DNA of 36,064 bases from Rhodospirillales bacterium (GTDB lineage: Bacteria > Pseudomonadota > Alphaproteobacteria > Acetobacterales > Acetobacteraceae). A program made the position numbers and the translations under genes. This document shows positions 7,622 through 16,225 of this stretch, piece after piece. How positions within the stretch are numbered: position 1 is the first letter of the stretch; every line of letters starts with the position of its first letter. The stretch is taken from positions 1 to 36,064 of the forward strand of contig JANYFG010000038.1 in assembly GCA_025362815.1 (NCBI GenBank). Reading direction: 5' to 3'. Below the pieces are notes generated by a model. The model worked only from the letters and a program-made list of their open reading frames with translations, had not been told where the DNA came from and did no database searches.

Positions 7622-8860
7622 TCAGCCAAGCATCCCCGCCCACGCCCCGCTGGTGCACGTCGCAAGCGTGCCGGACACCAGCGAACGCATGCCCAGCGCG
7701 GTGATCTCGTGGCGTCGCTCCGGCACCATCGCCGCCATCCCCCCCACCAGAATACCCACGCTCGCCAGGTTGGCGAACCCGCACAGCGCATAGGTCATGA
7801 TCAGGCGCGACCGCTCCGAAAGCGCCTCGGGCGGCAACGCGGCCAGGTGCAGATACGCCACGAACTCGTTCAGGATCGTCTTCGTGCCCATCAGCGCCCC
7901 CGCCGCCGCGGTCTCGCCCCAGGGCACACCGATCAGCCACATCAACGGCCGGAACGGCACGCTCGCCAGCCGCTCCAGCGACACGGGCGCGCCCCCGATA
8001 TCGGGCAGATGCCCCAGGATCATGTTCACCAGGGCCACCAGCGCCACCGACACGATCAGCATCGTGGCAATCCCCACCAACGGCGCCATGCCATCGGCGG
8101 TCCCCCGCACGATCGCATCCAACGCGCCCCGCGGCGGATCGGGCAGCACAAGCCTGCTCTCATCCGGCCCAGGATCGCCGAACGGGATCATGATCGCCGC
8201 CATCGCCAGCGCGGCCGGCGTGGAAATGATCGCCGCCGACAGAATGCTGCCCAGCGCGTCGGGGATCACCGGCCGCAGCATCGCGCCATAGATCACCATC
8301 ACGGTCCCCGCGATCCCCGCCATCCCGCACGACATCAGCGCGAAGATCTCGCCCCGCTCCATCCGCGACAGCCACGGCCGGATCAGCAGCGGCGCCTCCG
8401 TCATGCCCACGAACACATGCACCGCCGCCCCCAGCGACAGCGCGCCGCCCACACCCAGGCTGCGCCGCAGTAGCGCCGAGAACACGCGCATCACCGCCTG
8501 CAACACGCCCCAATGCACCAGCAACGCCGAGATCGCCGAAATCGTCAGCACCAACGGCAGCACCTTGAAGGCGAGAATGAACGACGCCCCCTGCCGCGTC
8601 TCCAGGAACGGCAAAGACCCGCCGCCGAGATAGCCGAACACAAACCCGGTCCCGGCATCCGTCGCGTCCTGCAACGCATCCACGGCGCGGTTGAGCCCCA
8701 GCATCACGTGGCGCGACGGCGGAAAATCGATCAGCACCACCGCCAGCACGAACTGCAGCACCAGCCCGCCCGCCACCGTGCGCACGCGTATTCCGGCCCG
8801 GTTCTCGCTGAACACGAAAGCCAGCCCCAGCAGCACCGCAATCCCCACAATCCCGATCAC
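7622..8860 (-). CDS. Concentrative nucleoside transporter (CNT/NupC family)
   Basis: A 412-residue inner-membrane protein that imports nucleosides with a cation gradient. CNT hallmarks are VFVGMTEAPLLIRPWL (residues 150-164) and GTKTILNEFVAYLHLA (325-340), which line the substrate and cation sites, plus multiple hydrophobic helices throughout. The start is a GTG at 8860 that overlaps the stop of the upstream dehydrogenase gene (GTGA), so translation is coupled. Together with the deoxyribosyltransferase-like gene and purEK nearby, it suggests purine/nucleoside use, though they are not in the same operon. Confidence 0.93.
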   Translation of the reverse strand: MIGIVGIAVLLGLAFVFSENRAGIRVRTVAGGLVLQFVLAVVLIDFPPSRHVMLGLNRAVDALQDATDAGTGFVFGYLGGGSLPFLETRQGASFILAFKVLPLVLTISAISALLVHWGVLQAVMRVFSALLRRSLGVGGALSLGAAVHVFVGMTEAPLLIRPWLSRMERGEIFALMSCGMAGIAGTVMVIYGAMLRPVIPDALGSILSAAIISTPAALAMAAIMIPFGDPGPDESRLVLPDPPRGALDAIVRGTADGMAPLVGIATMLIVSVALVALVNMILGHLPDIGGAPVSLERLASVPFRPLMWLIGVPWGETAAAGALMGTKTILNEFVAYLHLAALPPEALSERSRLIMTYALCGFANLASVGILVGGMAAMVPERRHEITALGMRSLVSGTLATCTSGAWAGMLG

Positions 8861-9921
8861 AGCAGCCAGTCCGCGCCGGAGGCCTCGGCGATGGCCCGGA
8901 TCTGCGCCCGCAGCCCGTCGCCCATCGGCACACCCTCCACCCGCCGCCGCACCGCCATCGCCCGCTCCGGATCGCCCGCCACCAGAACGGGCCGGCCGGG
9001 GTCGAGCGGCGGCGTCGCCCGCATCGCATCGCCGAACCGCGCCACATCGGCCTTGAACGCGTCAGCCTCGCGAAACAGCCCCGGGTCCATCGCCAGGAAG
9101 AAATGCGCCAGCCCCACGCGCTCTCCCTTGGCATGCAGCGGATCGGACGGAAAACTCTCACCCGCCAGCCCCGCCGACAGAATATCCGCCATCATCGCCA
9201 GCCCGTAGCCCTTGTGGCTGGAATTCTCCGCCGTCCCCCCCAGCGAGGTCAGCAGCCCGCCGCGCTCGGACACATCGGTGGGGTCCACACTCGGCCGCCC
9301 CTCTGCGTCCAGCACCCAGCCCGAAGGCGTCGGCAGCCCTTCGTTGGCCTTGTTGCGCACCCGCCCAAACGCCACCGTCGTCGTTGCCATATCCAGCAAA
9401 AACGGCCGCCCCGGCTCTCCCGGCGCCGCGAAACACCACGGATCCGTCCCCAGCCGCGCCGAAGCGCCGCCCGTCGGCGCCACCCGCACGCCGGATGCCG
9501 AGGTCGACACCATCCCGATCAGCCCCGCCTCGGCCGCGATCAGCCCGTAATACCCACACGCCCCGAAATGCGACGTGTTGCGCACCACGCACACCCCGAT
9601 CCCGCTGACCCCCGCCTTGGCCACCGCCAGCCGCATGGCAAACGCCCCCGGCACATGCCCCAGCCCACCCCCGCCATCGACCAACGCCGAGACCGGGCTC
9701 TCCTTCACCACCTTGGGCACCGCCGCCAGGTCCAGCCTGCCCTCCCGCCGCCACTGATCGTAAGGCGGCAACATCGACATCCCGTGGCTGTCGATCCCGT
9801 GGAGATCCGCGTAGCCCAAAATCTCCGCGGTCTCGCCGGCCTGCGCCCGCGGCATCCCCCACGCCCGCAAAATCGCTTCGACCTGGGCCTCGTGATCGGC
9901 GGCGGATGAAATGACGGCCAT
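8857..9921 (-). CDS. Ldh-family oxidoreductase (malate/L-lactate/ureidoglycolate dehydrogenase type)
   Basis: The 354-residue protein belongs to the NAD(P)-dependent malate/L-sulfolactate/lactate dehydrogenase family that lacks a classic Rossmann fold. Visible motifs are YADLHGIDSHGMSMLP (residues 37-52), the His in NTSHFGACGYYG (His118), RLGTDPWCFAAP (156-166, usually GTNP) and the conserved HKGYGLAMM near residue 245. The start at 9921 gives the family N-terminus; an upstream in-frame extension to 10005 has no similarity and poor support. The stop overlaps the GTG of the nucleoside transporter. The substrate cannot be read from sequence. Confidence 0.9.
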   Translation of the reverse strand: MAVISSAADHEAQVEAILRAWGMPRAQAGETAEILGYADLHGIDSHGMSMLPPYDQWRREGRLDLAAVPKVVKESPVSALVDGGGGLGHVPGAFAMRLAVAKAGVSGIGVCVVRNTSHFGACGYYGLIAAEAGLIGMVSTSASGVRVAPTGGASARLGTDPWCFAAPGEPGRPFLLDMATTTVAFGRVRNKANEGLPTPSGWVLDAEGRPSVDPTDVSERGGLLTSLGGTAENSSHKGYGLAMMADILSAGLAGESFPSDPLHAKGERVGLAHFFLAMDPGLFREADAFKADVARFGDAMRATPPLDPGRPVLVAGDPERAMAVRRRVEGVPMGDGLRAQIRAIAEASGADWLL

Positions 9922-10003
9922 GCAGACTCCGGATCTTGGGTCGCGCGTGCGACAATGAGCGCGTAACCCTTGCGCACCCCAACCCAACCGACAAGTTCCG
10001 CAC

Positions 10004-10639
10004 ATGACCGACGCTCAAAGCCGAGAAATCCCATTACGCGACGCACCAATACGCGACACACCAGTACGAGACGCCGCCAGCCTGCTCGTCCTGCAAGGCG
10101 CGCCCCGCCAGACCCGCGTCCTCATGGGCCTGCGCGGCGCCGGCCACACCTTCATGCCCAACCACCTCGTCTTCCCCGGCGGCGCCGTCGACCCCGATGA
10201 CGGGCATTCGGCCATCCACGCCACGCCCTCACCCGCAATCCTCGCCCGCCTGGACCCCAACCCCACCGCCGCCCGCGCCCTCGCCTACGCCGCCGCACGC
10301 GAGCTAGACGAGGAAACCGGCCTGCATCTCGGCCATCCCCCCGACCTCTCAGGCCTGGACTATCTCTGCCGCGCCATCACCCCCCAAGGCCGCCCCATCC
10401 GCTTCGACGCCCGGTTCTTCATCGTCGATGCCGCCATGATCCAAGGCACGCTCGCAGGCTCCGGCGAGCTCGAAAACCTCACATGGTACGGCGTGGACGA
10501 AGCCCTCACGCTCGACCTCTCCTACCCCACCCGCAAGGTGCTGGAGCAGCTCCAGGCCTGGCTCGCGCTGGACACCGCCGCCCGCCAGGCCCGCACCAAA
10601 ACCCCCATTCTGCGCGAACGCAGCTGGCACCTCGAATAA
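10004..10639 (+). CDS. NUDIX hydrolase
   Basis: The 211-residue protein has the core of the Nudix box, RELDEETGL, at residues 99-107 (Glu103 and Glu104 as likely metal ligands), preceded by LVFPGGAVDPDD at 56-66. The box is split by an ~25-residue insertion between GG and the REL helix, as in the NUDT19/CoA-type subgroup. Such enzymes cleave nucleoside diphosphates linked to another group; the substrate is not evident. The N-terminus has three repeats of the R-D-A/T-P type from a 15-bp tandem repeat. It is convergent with the metallo-hydrolase gene, with only 4 bp between stops. Confidence 0.9.
   Translation: MTDAQSREIPLRDAPIRDTPVRDAASLLVLQGAPRQTRVLMGLRGAGHTFMPNHLVFPGGAVDPDDGHSAIHATPSPAILARLDPNPTAARALAYAAARELDEETGLHLGHPPDLSGLDYLCRAITPQGRPIRFDARFFIVDAAMIQGTLAGSGELENLTWYGVDEALTLDLSYPTRKVLEQLQAWLALDTAARQARTKTPILRERSWHLE
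10033..10077 (+). repeat. Three 15-bp tandem units in the NUDIX 5' end
   Basis: Three diverged 15-bp units (ATTACGCGACGCACC, AATACGCGACACACC, AGTACGAGACGCCGC) encode L-R-D-A-P, I-R-D-T-P and V-R-D-A-A. The array is in frame and lies before the conserved domain. Confidence 0.75.
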
Positions 10640-10643
10640 GGCC

Positions 10644-11447
10644 TCACCCCCTGACCCAGCCGCCCTGACGCTCCACCGCCCGCCCCTCGTCTCGCAGCTT
10701 CAGCAGATGCGCCAACACGTTGCGCTGCGCCGCCGGATGCAGATGCGCCGCCAACCCGGCATAGATGGCATCCACCAACGCGGCCGGCGTCTGCGGCCCA
10801 TCGCCCAACGCCGCCAGAACCGCCGCCTCGCGCTGCACCCGATGCGCCAGCAGAAATCCCGCATGACCCAGGGGGTCCCCGATCGCCGGCCCGTGGCCCG
10901 GCAGATAAAGCCGATCGTCGCGCGCCAGAAGCCGCCGCAACGACGCGAAATACGCCGCCATGTCGCCCTGCGGCGGGCTGACCACGCTGCTCGACCACCC
11001 CATCACGTGATCGGCCGTCATCACCACCCCATCGTCGCGCGCCAGCACCACGTGATCGGCGGCATGCCCGGGCGTGTGCAGCACCCGCCACCCTGCCACC
11101 ACATCGCCGTCCCCCACCACATGATCGGGTGACAGACCCGGATCGAACGCGAACACCGGCGCCCCCGTCGCCGCGCGCATCGCCGCCAACCCGCCCACAT
11201 GATCGGAATGGCCGTGCGACACCAAAATCCGTGCAACCGTGCCGGCCTCGCGCAGCACGGCCGCCAGATGCAGCGCATCGTCCGGCCCGGGATCCAGCAC
11301 GCTCACGCCATCCGCCCCCGCGAGCAGATACGTGTTGGTCCCGTGATACGTCATCGGCCCCGGATTATCCGCCACGATCCGCCTGATCCCCGCCGCACAC
11401 GCCGTCGCCACGCCGCGTGCCGGCGCGATCTCCGAAAGGTAAGCCAT
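10644..11447 (-). CDS. Metallo-beta-lactamase fold hydrolase (LACTB2/RNase Z-like)
   Basis: The 267-residue protein carries the zinc motif HGHSDH at residues 78-83, the third ligand in HTPGH (His128) and the bridging Asp in TADHVMGW (Asp146), with a late LPGHGP near 190. PGPMTYHGTNTYLL near the N-terminus and a C-terminal winged-helix-like region (AAQRNVLAHLLKLRDEGRAV) are those of LACTB2-type proteins. The start at 11447 gives the usual N-terminus. The substrate is unknown. It is divergent from the methyltransferase gene. Confidence 0.9.
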   Translation of the reverse strand: MAYLSEIAPARGVATACAAGIRRIVADNPGPMTYHGTNTYLLAGADGVSVLDPGPDDALHLAAVLREAGTVARILVSHGHSDHVGGLAAMRAATGAPVFAFDPGLSPDHVVGDGDVVAGWRVLHTPGHAADHVVLARDDGVVMTADHVMGWSSSVVSPPQGDMAAYFASLRRLLARDDRLYLPGHGPAIGDPLGHAGFLLAHRVQREAAVLAALGDGPQTPAALVDAIYAGLAAHLHPAAQRNVLAHLLKLRDEGRAVERQGGWVRG

Positions 11448-11497
11448 CCGCACCCCATCATTCTCGAAGTGAAACCCAGATCGTGCCACAAGGCGGC

Positions 11498-12229
11498 ATG
11501 CAAGCCGAAGAATATGCCCTGATGGACGCGGCGGAGGCCACGATGTGGTGGTACCGCGCGCTCCACACCCGCCTGATCGACGCCATCCCCCCCACCGCCG
11601 GAAGCGTGCTCGACGCCGGCTGCGGCACCGGCGGCCTGCTCGCCGCCCTGGCGCACGCACGCCCCGGTCTATCGCCCATCGGCCTCGAATACCTGCCCGC
11701 GGCCGCACGCCGCGCCGCCACCAAATCCGGCGCCGCCATCGCCGCCGGCTCCATCATGCACCTGCCCTTCGCCGCCGCCAGCTTCGACGCCATCCTGTCG
11801 GCCGACGTGCTTTGCCACGAGGCCGTGCAGCCGAACGAAGCACTGGCCGAACTTCACCGCGTGGCCAAGCCCGGCGCCACCCTCATCCTCAACATGCCGT
11901 CCTACGCCTGGCTCGCCTCCGCGCACGACCGCCGGGTCCACAACGCCCGGCGCACCACCGCCGCCGAACTGCGCGCATGGCTCCATCAGGCCGGCTTCAC
12001 CGACATCACCACCACCTACTGGAACACGCTCCTGCTCCCGCTGATGATCGCCCAACGCAAAATCCTGGCCCGTGGCGACGCCGCCAGCGACGTTGCCGCT
12101 TTTCCGCCATGGCTCGATGCCACATTGCATGCCATCACCCGCCTCGAACACCGCGTGGCCTTCAGGCTGCCCGCCGGCGGATCCATCCTCGCCGTCGCCC
12201 GACGCCCCCTTCCGGAACCCGCGCCATGA
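11498..12229 (+). CDS. Class I SAM-dependent methyltransferase
   Basis: A 243-residue protein with SAM-binding motif I, VLDAGCGTGGLLAAL (residues 37-51), motif II-like GSIMHLPFAAASFDAILSADVLCH and the post-motif HRVAKPGATLILNMP, all typical of the Methyltransf_11/25 group. The C-terminal region ...YWNTLLLPLMIAQRK is hydrophobic and may sit at the membrane. The start at 11498 gives the normal N-terminus, before EYALMDAAEATMWWYRALH. Its stop overlaps the ATG of the glycosyltransferase gene (ATGA). The coupling suggests it modifies the lipid, sugar or product handled by the next two genes. Confidence 0.9.
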   Translation: MQAEEYALMDAAEATMWWYRALHTRLIDAIPPTAGSVLDAGCGTGGLLAALAHARPGLSPIGLEYLPAAARRAATKSGAAIAAGSIMHLPFAAASFDAILSADVLCHEAVQPNEALAELHRVAKPGATLILNMPSYAWLASAHDRRVHNARRTTAAELRAWLHQAGFTDITTTYWNTLLLPLMIAQRKILARGDAASDVAAFPPWLDATLHAITRLEHRVAFRLPAGGSILAVARRPLPEPAP

Positions 12230-13194
12230 CCGAACCACATCCGGGCCTGTCCATCGTCGTGCCCGTCTATCGCGGCGCCGCCACCGTGGGAATCCTGGTC
12301 GACGCCCTGTCGCGACTGCACCCCGAAGGCGGCCTGGAAGTGGTGCTGGTCAACGACGGCAGCCCCGACAACTCCGGCGACGTCTGCCGCGCCCTCGTCA
12401 AAACCGCCACCATTCCCGTCATCTACATCGAACACTCCCGCAACTTCGGCGAGCACAACGCCGTCATGACCGGCCTGCGCCACGCCAGCGGCAGCTACAT
12501 CATCACCATGGACGACGATTTGCAGAACCCGCCCGAGGACGTCGTCAAACTCTACGACCACGCCCGCCTCGGCGACTGGGACGTCGTCTACACCCGCTAT
12601 GCCAAGAAGGAACACGCCGGCTGGCGCAACCTCGGCAGCCGCTTCGCCAACCGCGTCGCCGACTGGCTGCTCGACAAGCCGCGCGGCCTGTATCTCTCGT
12701 CGTTCCGCTGCATGGCGGCGCCCATGGTGCGCGAGGTCACACTTTATCGCGGCCCCTACCCGTATATCGACGGCCTGCTGATGCAGGTCACCCAGCGCAT
12801 CGACAGCATCGAGGTCGGCCACCTGCCGCGCGCCGAGGGCCAGTCGAACTACAATCTCCGCCGGCTGGTGCTGCTCTGGCTCAATCTCGCCACCAGCTTC
12901 TCGCTGGCCCCGCTGCGCCTGGCCATCCTGCTCGGCATCGTCATGGCGTTGCTCGGCACCGCGGGCGCCGTGGCGACCATCATCGAGGCCCTGTCGTCCG
13001 ACCGCACCCCCTCCGGCTGGGCATCGACCATGACGGTCATCCTGCTGGTCTCGGGCGTGCAGTCGATGATCCTGGGCGTGCTCGGCGAGTATGTCGGCCG
13101 CACCTTCCTGTCCGCCAACGGCAAACCGCAGGGCGCCGTGCGCGCCATTCTGCGCAACAACGCCGAACCCGGCCGGCTGGACCGCGCCGCATGA
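12226..13194 (+). CDS. Membrane glycosyltransferase family 2 (DPM1/ArnC/GtrB type)
   Basis: A 322-residue polyisoprenyl-phosphate glycosyltransferase. It shows the GT2 start LSIVVPVYRGAATV (residues 8-21), VLVNDGSPDNS (40-50), SRNFGEHNAVMTGL and the metal-binding MDDDLQNPPED (95-105, D96-D98). Two C-terminal membrane helices lie at about 233-262 and 277-302, the ArnC/GtrB arrangement. Members transfer a sugar from a nucleotide donor to undecaprenyl phosphate on the inner face of the membrane. It is coupled by 4-bp ATGA overlaps with both neighbours. The donor sugar cannot be inferred. Confidence 0.93.
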   Translation: MTEPHPGLSIVVPVYRGAATVGILVDALSRLHPEGGLEVVLVNDGSPDNSGDVCRALVKTATIPVIYIEHSRNFGEHNAVMTGLRHASGSYIITMDDDLQNPPEDVVKLYDHARLGDWDVVYTRYAKKEHAGWRNLGSRFANRVADWLLDKPRGLYLSSFRCMAAPMVREVTLYRGPYPYIDGLLMQVTQRIDSIEVGHLPRAEGQSNYNLRRLVLLWLNLATSFSLAPLRLAILLGIVMALLGTAGAVATIIEALSSDRTPSGWASTMTVILLVSGVQSMILGVLGEYVGRTFLSANGKPQGAVRAILRNNAEPGRLDRAA

Positions 13195-13523
13195 ACCCGT
13201 CCTGGATCCTCCTGCTCTGCGCCATCACCGTCAGCATGGGCGCGCAGACGCTGCTGAAATCCGGCTCCCGCGCCGTCGACCTCGTGGCCCAGCTGCTCGA
13301 CTGGCACACCCTCATCGGCCTCGGCCTCTACGGGCTCGCCGCCATGCTCTATATCGTGGCGCTCCGCCGCATCCCGTTGTCGGTGGCGCTGCCCGCCACC
13401 GCCATCTCCTACATCGCCGCCGCCCTGGTGGGCCATTACGTGTTCGGCGAACCCCTCAGCCCCACCCATATCGGCGCCATCGGCCTGATCGGCGCCGGCG
13501 TGGTGCTGTTGGCCTTCGCATGA
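13191..13523 (+). CDS. Small EamA/SMR-type transporter, ArnE-like
   Basis: A 110-residue protein made of four hydrophobic helices (about 1-20, 36-55, 63-85, 91-110), the size and layout of the small multidrug resistance/ArnE group. The ending IGAIGLIGAGVVLLAFA is typical of EamA halves. It lacks the conserved N-terminal Glu of true SMR drug exporters: the first helix is WILLLCAITVSMGAQTLLKSG. This and its coupling to a GT2 gene favour a role in flipping a lipid-linked sugar, as ArnE/ArnF does for aminoarabinose. It probably acts as a dimer. Confidence 0.8.
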   Translation: MNPSWILLLCAITVSMGAQTLLKSGSRAVDLVAQLLDWHTLIGLGLYGLAAMLYIVALRRIPLSVALPATAISYIAAALVGHYVFGEPLSPTHIGAIGLIGAGVVLLAFA

Positions 13524-13611
13524 CCCCCGCATGGCCCTCACCCAAGGCAGCGCCCTGAGCGCGACTCGGGGCATCGCTGTAAGCTCGAGCATTGAACGCG
13601 GGAGATATCGT

Positions 13612-14502
13612 ATGCGACGCGGTTTGATGGCTCTGGCGTGGCTTGCGGTCGCCGCGTCACCTCCGGCGTTGGCCCAAAGCGGCATCACCACCGAAAGCCT
13701 CGCCCCCCCGGCCGGCGCCACCAGCGGCACCCGCCCGCTCTCCCCGGCCGCACCCTCGCTCCCCACGCAATCGCTGAGCGCGCCCTCAATGAGCGCACCC
13801 TCGCTGAGCGCGCCCGCCATCACGGCGCCCACGATCGCCCCGCCGACCGGGCGTCCGTCGAGCGCGTCGATCAGCGCGCCACGGGTCGCAGCCCCCTCCT
13901 CCCCGGTATCGCCCTACACGCAACCACCCACCTCGCCGCAGGCGTTGCCGCCCCAAACGCCGCCATCGCCCACCTTCGCCCGCCCTGCCCTGCCCTCCAC
14001 CACCGCACCGTCGGTCGATACACCTGCCGCCTTACCGGGTGCCTTGCCGGGCACCTCACCGGGCACCTTACCGGGCACCTCCGTCCTCGGCCGCTCCGCA
14101 CCCGGCCAAACCGGAACGCAATCCACCGGCCAAGACCAGATCGCGGCGTCGCCCAACGCACCCGGCCCCGCCCGGCCGATCCTCGCCAACCCGCAGGACA
14201 TCCCACCCGCCAGCCCCCCGGCACCGCGCCTGACGGCCCCCGCACGCACAACACCGGCGCCCGCGCCGGCCAAAACCGTCGTTGCCCCCGCTCTCGGCCA
14301 AACAAAGCCGTTGAAGCCAACGCCAGGGAAAAAACCGGGGAAACCCGCGCCGAGCAAAGCCACGCCAGCCAAACCCGTCGGTCAAAAACCGGCCGCGCAC
14401 GCCCCAATCACGTCGTCACCGACAGCCAAGTCCGATCCCGTCGCCCATCGCCTCACCCACAAGGCGCCCGCCCAAACCAAGCCGAAGCCCGTCACGAGCT
14501 GA
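13612..14502 (+). CDS. Secreted Pro/Ala/Ser/Thr-rich low-complexity protein
   Basis: A 296-residue protein with a clear signal peptide (MRRGLMALAWLAVAASPPALA, cut before QS). The rest is disordered-looking: Pro/Ser/Ala repeats such as SLSAPSMSAPSLSAPAI, four PGT-type units at about residues 140-156, then a Lys-rich C-terminus (PGKKPGKPAPSKATPAKP). No catalytic domain is visible. It may be a periplasmic or cell-wall-spanning linker protein. The start at 13612 is preferred over an upstream in-frame ATG because it sits 8 bp after GGGAG and begins the signal peptide. It precedes the sulfite dehydrogenase genes, but a 157-bp gap separates them. Confidence 0.7.
   Translation: MRRGLMALAWLAVAASPPALAQSGITTESLAPPAGATSGTRPLSPAAPSLPTQSLSAPSMSAPSLSAPAITAPTIAPPTGRPSSASISAPRVAAPSSPVSPYTQPPTSPQALPPQTPPSPTFARPALPSTTAPSVDTPAALPGALPGTSPGTLPGTSVLGRSAPGQTGTQSTGQDQIAASPNAPGPARPILANPQDIPPASPPAPRLTAPARTTPAPAPAKTVVAPALGQTKPLKPTPGKKPGKPAPSKATPAKPVGQKPAAHAPITSSPTAKSDPVAHRLTHKAPAQTKPKPVTS
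13771..14076 (+). repeat. In-frame 15-bp and 12-bp tandem repeats in the Pro-rich gene
   Basis: Positions 13771-13815 hold three 15-bp units (TCGCTGAGCGCGCCC, a variant, then an identical copy), encoding S-L/M-S-A-P. Positions 14029-14076 hold four 12-bp units (type ACCTTACCGGGC), encoding repeated L/S-P-G-T/A. Both keep the frame. Confidence 0.85.
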
Positions 14503-14659
14503 AACCACCCGCCGCGCGCGCATCGCCCCGTTTCGCGCACACGATTGTCCTGGGCGCACCAACGCGCCACACTCCATCAAACCGCCACACACGCGCCGGC
14601 CCCGGCGCGAGAACCGCATGACAAGACGCCGCAAGGCGCCGCGAACCGGGAGAATTCAG

Positions 14660-15862
14660 ATGAGACGACGTGCCGTCCTGATGGGAACATCGGCCGCCCT
14701 CGTGTCCGGCCTTGGCCGCGCCTCGGCTCAAAACGCCGCCATCGACCCCGGCCTGCCCCTGGGCACCCGCGAAGAGGCGGTGATGGACGCGCTGCCCGGC
14801 AAAAAGCCGCTCATCAAGCTCACCTATCGCCCCCCCAACTACGAAACCCCGCTCGAGGTTTTCCGCTCGCAGCTCACCCCCAACGACCAGTTCTTCGTCC
14901 GCTACCACCTGTCGCAGATCCCGGACCGTGAAAGCCTCGCCAACTGGTCGCTCGCCATCGGCGGAGACGCGGCCGGCAAACCGGTCAAACTCACCCTGGC
15001 CGACCTCCAGCGCCTGCCACAGCACGAGGTCGTGGCGGTCTGCCAATGCTCCGGCAACCGCCGCGGCCTGTCCAACCCGCATGTGCCCGGCGTGCAATGG
15101 GGCGTGGGCGCCATGGGCTGTGCGCTGTGGCGCGGCCCCCGCCTGCGCGACATCCTGGCGCTGGCCGGCATCGGCCCGAACGCGGTCGAAATCGCCTTCC
15201 ACGGCACAGACGGCGCGGTCATGCCCACCACCCCCGCTTTCGTGAAATCCATCCCCACCAGCCGCGCCATCGCCGACGACACGATCGTGGCCCTGCGCAT
15301 GAACAACGACGAGCTGCCGCTTTACAACGGCTACCCCGCCCGCCTCGTCGTCCCCGGCTGGACCGCAACCTACTGGATGAAACACCTCTCCCAGCTCGAG
15401 ATCCGCACGACCAAGCTCGACAATTTCTGGATGAAATCCGCCTATCGCGTGCCAGCCGGCATGTTCCCCGGCACCGCCTTCCCCACCCAGGACACCGAGG
15501 CCAACCGCCCCATCACCGACATCGTCATCAACGCGCTGGCCACCAGCCATGCCGACGGCGCCCAGGTGCGCGGCAGCGGCTTCACCCTGGCGGGCCAGGC
15601 CTGGGACAACGGCGCCGGCATCGAACGCGTGGAAGTGTCAACCAATGGCGGCACCACCTGGGGCGTGGCCATGCTGGGCAACCAGGAAGGCCGCTTCGGC
15701 TTCCAACCCTGGAGCATCCAGCTGGCCGCCTCCCCCGGCAAGCTCACCCCCATCATACGCGCCACGTCGAAATCCGGCGCCGTGCAGCCGCCAAAGCCGA
15801 TCTTCAACCCGGCCGGCTACCACCACAACGCCATCCAGACGCTCCAACTCATCGCGATCTGA
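14660..15862 (+). CDS. sorA: Sulfite dehydrogenase, molybdopterin subunit (SorA-like)
   Basis: The 400-residue protein has a Tat-type leader (MRRRAVLMGTSAALVSGLGRASA), then the sulfite-oxidase molybdopterin domain with the molybdenum-ligand Cys in CQCSGNRRGLSNP (Cys130), the GCALWRGPRLRDIL segment and YNGYPARLVVPGWTATYWMKHL, and a C-terminal Mo-co dimerisation domain (GGTTWGVAML, ...NPAGYHHNAIQTL). This is the SorA/SoxC type that oxidises sulfite to sulfate in the periplasm. The start at 14660 places the twin Arg at the N-terminus after a GGGAG ribosome site. The cytochrome gene follows after 12 bp. Sulfite is the likely but unproven substrate. Confidence 0.9.
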   Translation: MRRRAVLMGTSAALVSGLGRASAQNAAIDPGLPLGTREEAVMDALPGKKPLIKLTYRPPNYETPLEVFRSQLTPNDQFFVRYHLSQIPDRESLANWSLAIGGDAAGKPVKLTLADLQRLPQHEVVAVCQCSGNRRGLSNPHVPGVQWGVGAMGCALWRGPRLRDILALAGIGPNAVEIAFHGTDGAVMPTTPAFVKSIPTSRAIADDTIVALRMNNDELPLYNGYPARLVVPGWTATYWMKHLSQLEIRTTKLDNFWMKSAYRVPAGMFPGTAFPTQDTEANRPITDIVINALATSHADGAQVRGSGFTLAGQAWDNGAGIERVEVSTNGGTTWGVAMLGNQEGRFGFQPWSIQLAASPGKLTPIIRATSKSGAVQPPKPIFNPAGYHHNAIQTLQLIAI

Positions 15863-15874
15863 AGGACACGGCCC

Positions 15875-16225
15875 ATGCGCGCACGCCCCCTCTTCCGCCT
15901 CATCCCGCCCTCCGCGATCGCCATCGCGCCCACCGCGATTGCCATCGCGCTCGGCCTGCTCGCCCTCGCGTTCCCGGCCGTCCCGGCCCGCGCCGAGGAA
16001 CAGCCCATCACGCTCAAGGACGCGCCCGGCCTGTCCGAGATCGCCGCCAACTGCCAAGGCTGCCACAGTCTCGACTACGTGCGCATGAACGCCCCGTTCA
16101 TCGCGCCAGACGTCTGGAAGGCCGAGATCACCAAGATGCGCGTGGCCTACGGCGCCCCCATCGACGACGACGACACCGCCAAGATCGTGGCCTATCTCGC
16201 GGCCAACTACGGCAAAGCCGAATGA
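15875..16225 (+). CDS. sorB: Periplasmic c-type cytochrome, SorB-like electron acceptor
   Basis: A 116-residue monoheme cytochrome. A signal peptide ends at VPARA (residue 40). The heme motif CQGCH is at residues 60-64, and Met88 in ITKMRVAYGAP is the likely sixth ligand. The organisation (Mo subunit then small cytochrome) is that of SorAB sulfite:cytochrome c oxidoreductase, where this subunit takes electrons from the molybdenum centre. The leader contains a duplicated 21-bp unit (15911-15952) encoding S/T-A-I-A-I-A-P/L. The stop overlaps the ATG of the PPK2 gene. Confidence 0.9.
   Translation: MRARPLFRLIPPSAIAIAPTAIAIALGLLALAFPAVPARAEEQPITLKDAPGLSEIAANCQGCHSLDYVRMNAPFIAPDVWKAEITKMRVAYGAPIDDDDTAKIVAYLAANYGKAE

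Noticed and set aside
11545-13194. A 549-codon frame as one large gene
   Set aside because: The N-terminal ~230 residues are a shadow of the methyltransferase; the glycosyltransferase starts at 12226.
14592-14609. Terminator between the Pro-rich gene and sorA
   Set aside because: CGCGCCGG/CCGGCGCG is a perfect stem, but the 2-base loop and lack of T's make it a weak candidate in such G/C-rich DNA.
13638-14621. A 327-codon frame over the Pro-rich gene
   Set aside because: Low-complexity Arg/Pro/His translation without signal peptide; the frame at 13612 has signal peptide and ribosome site.
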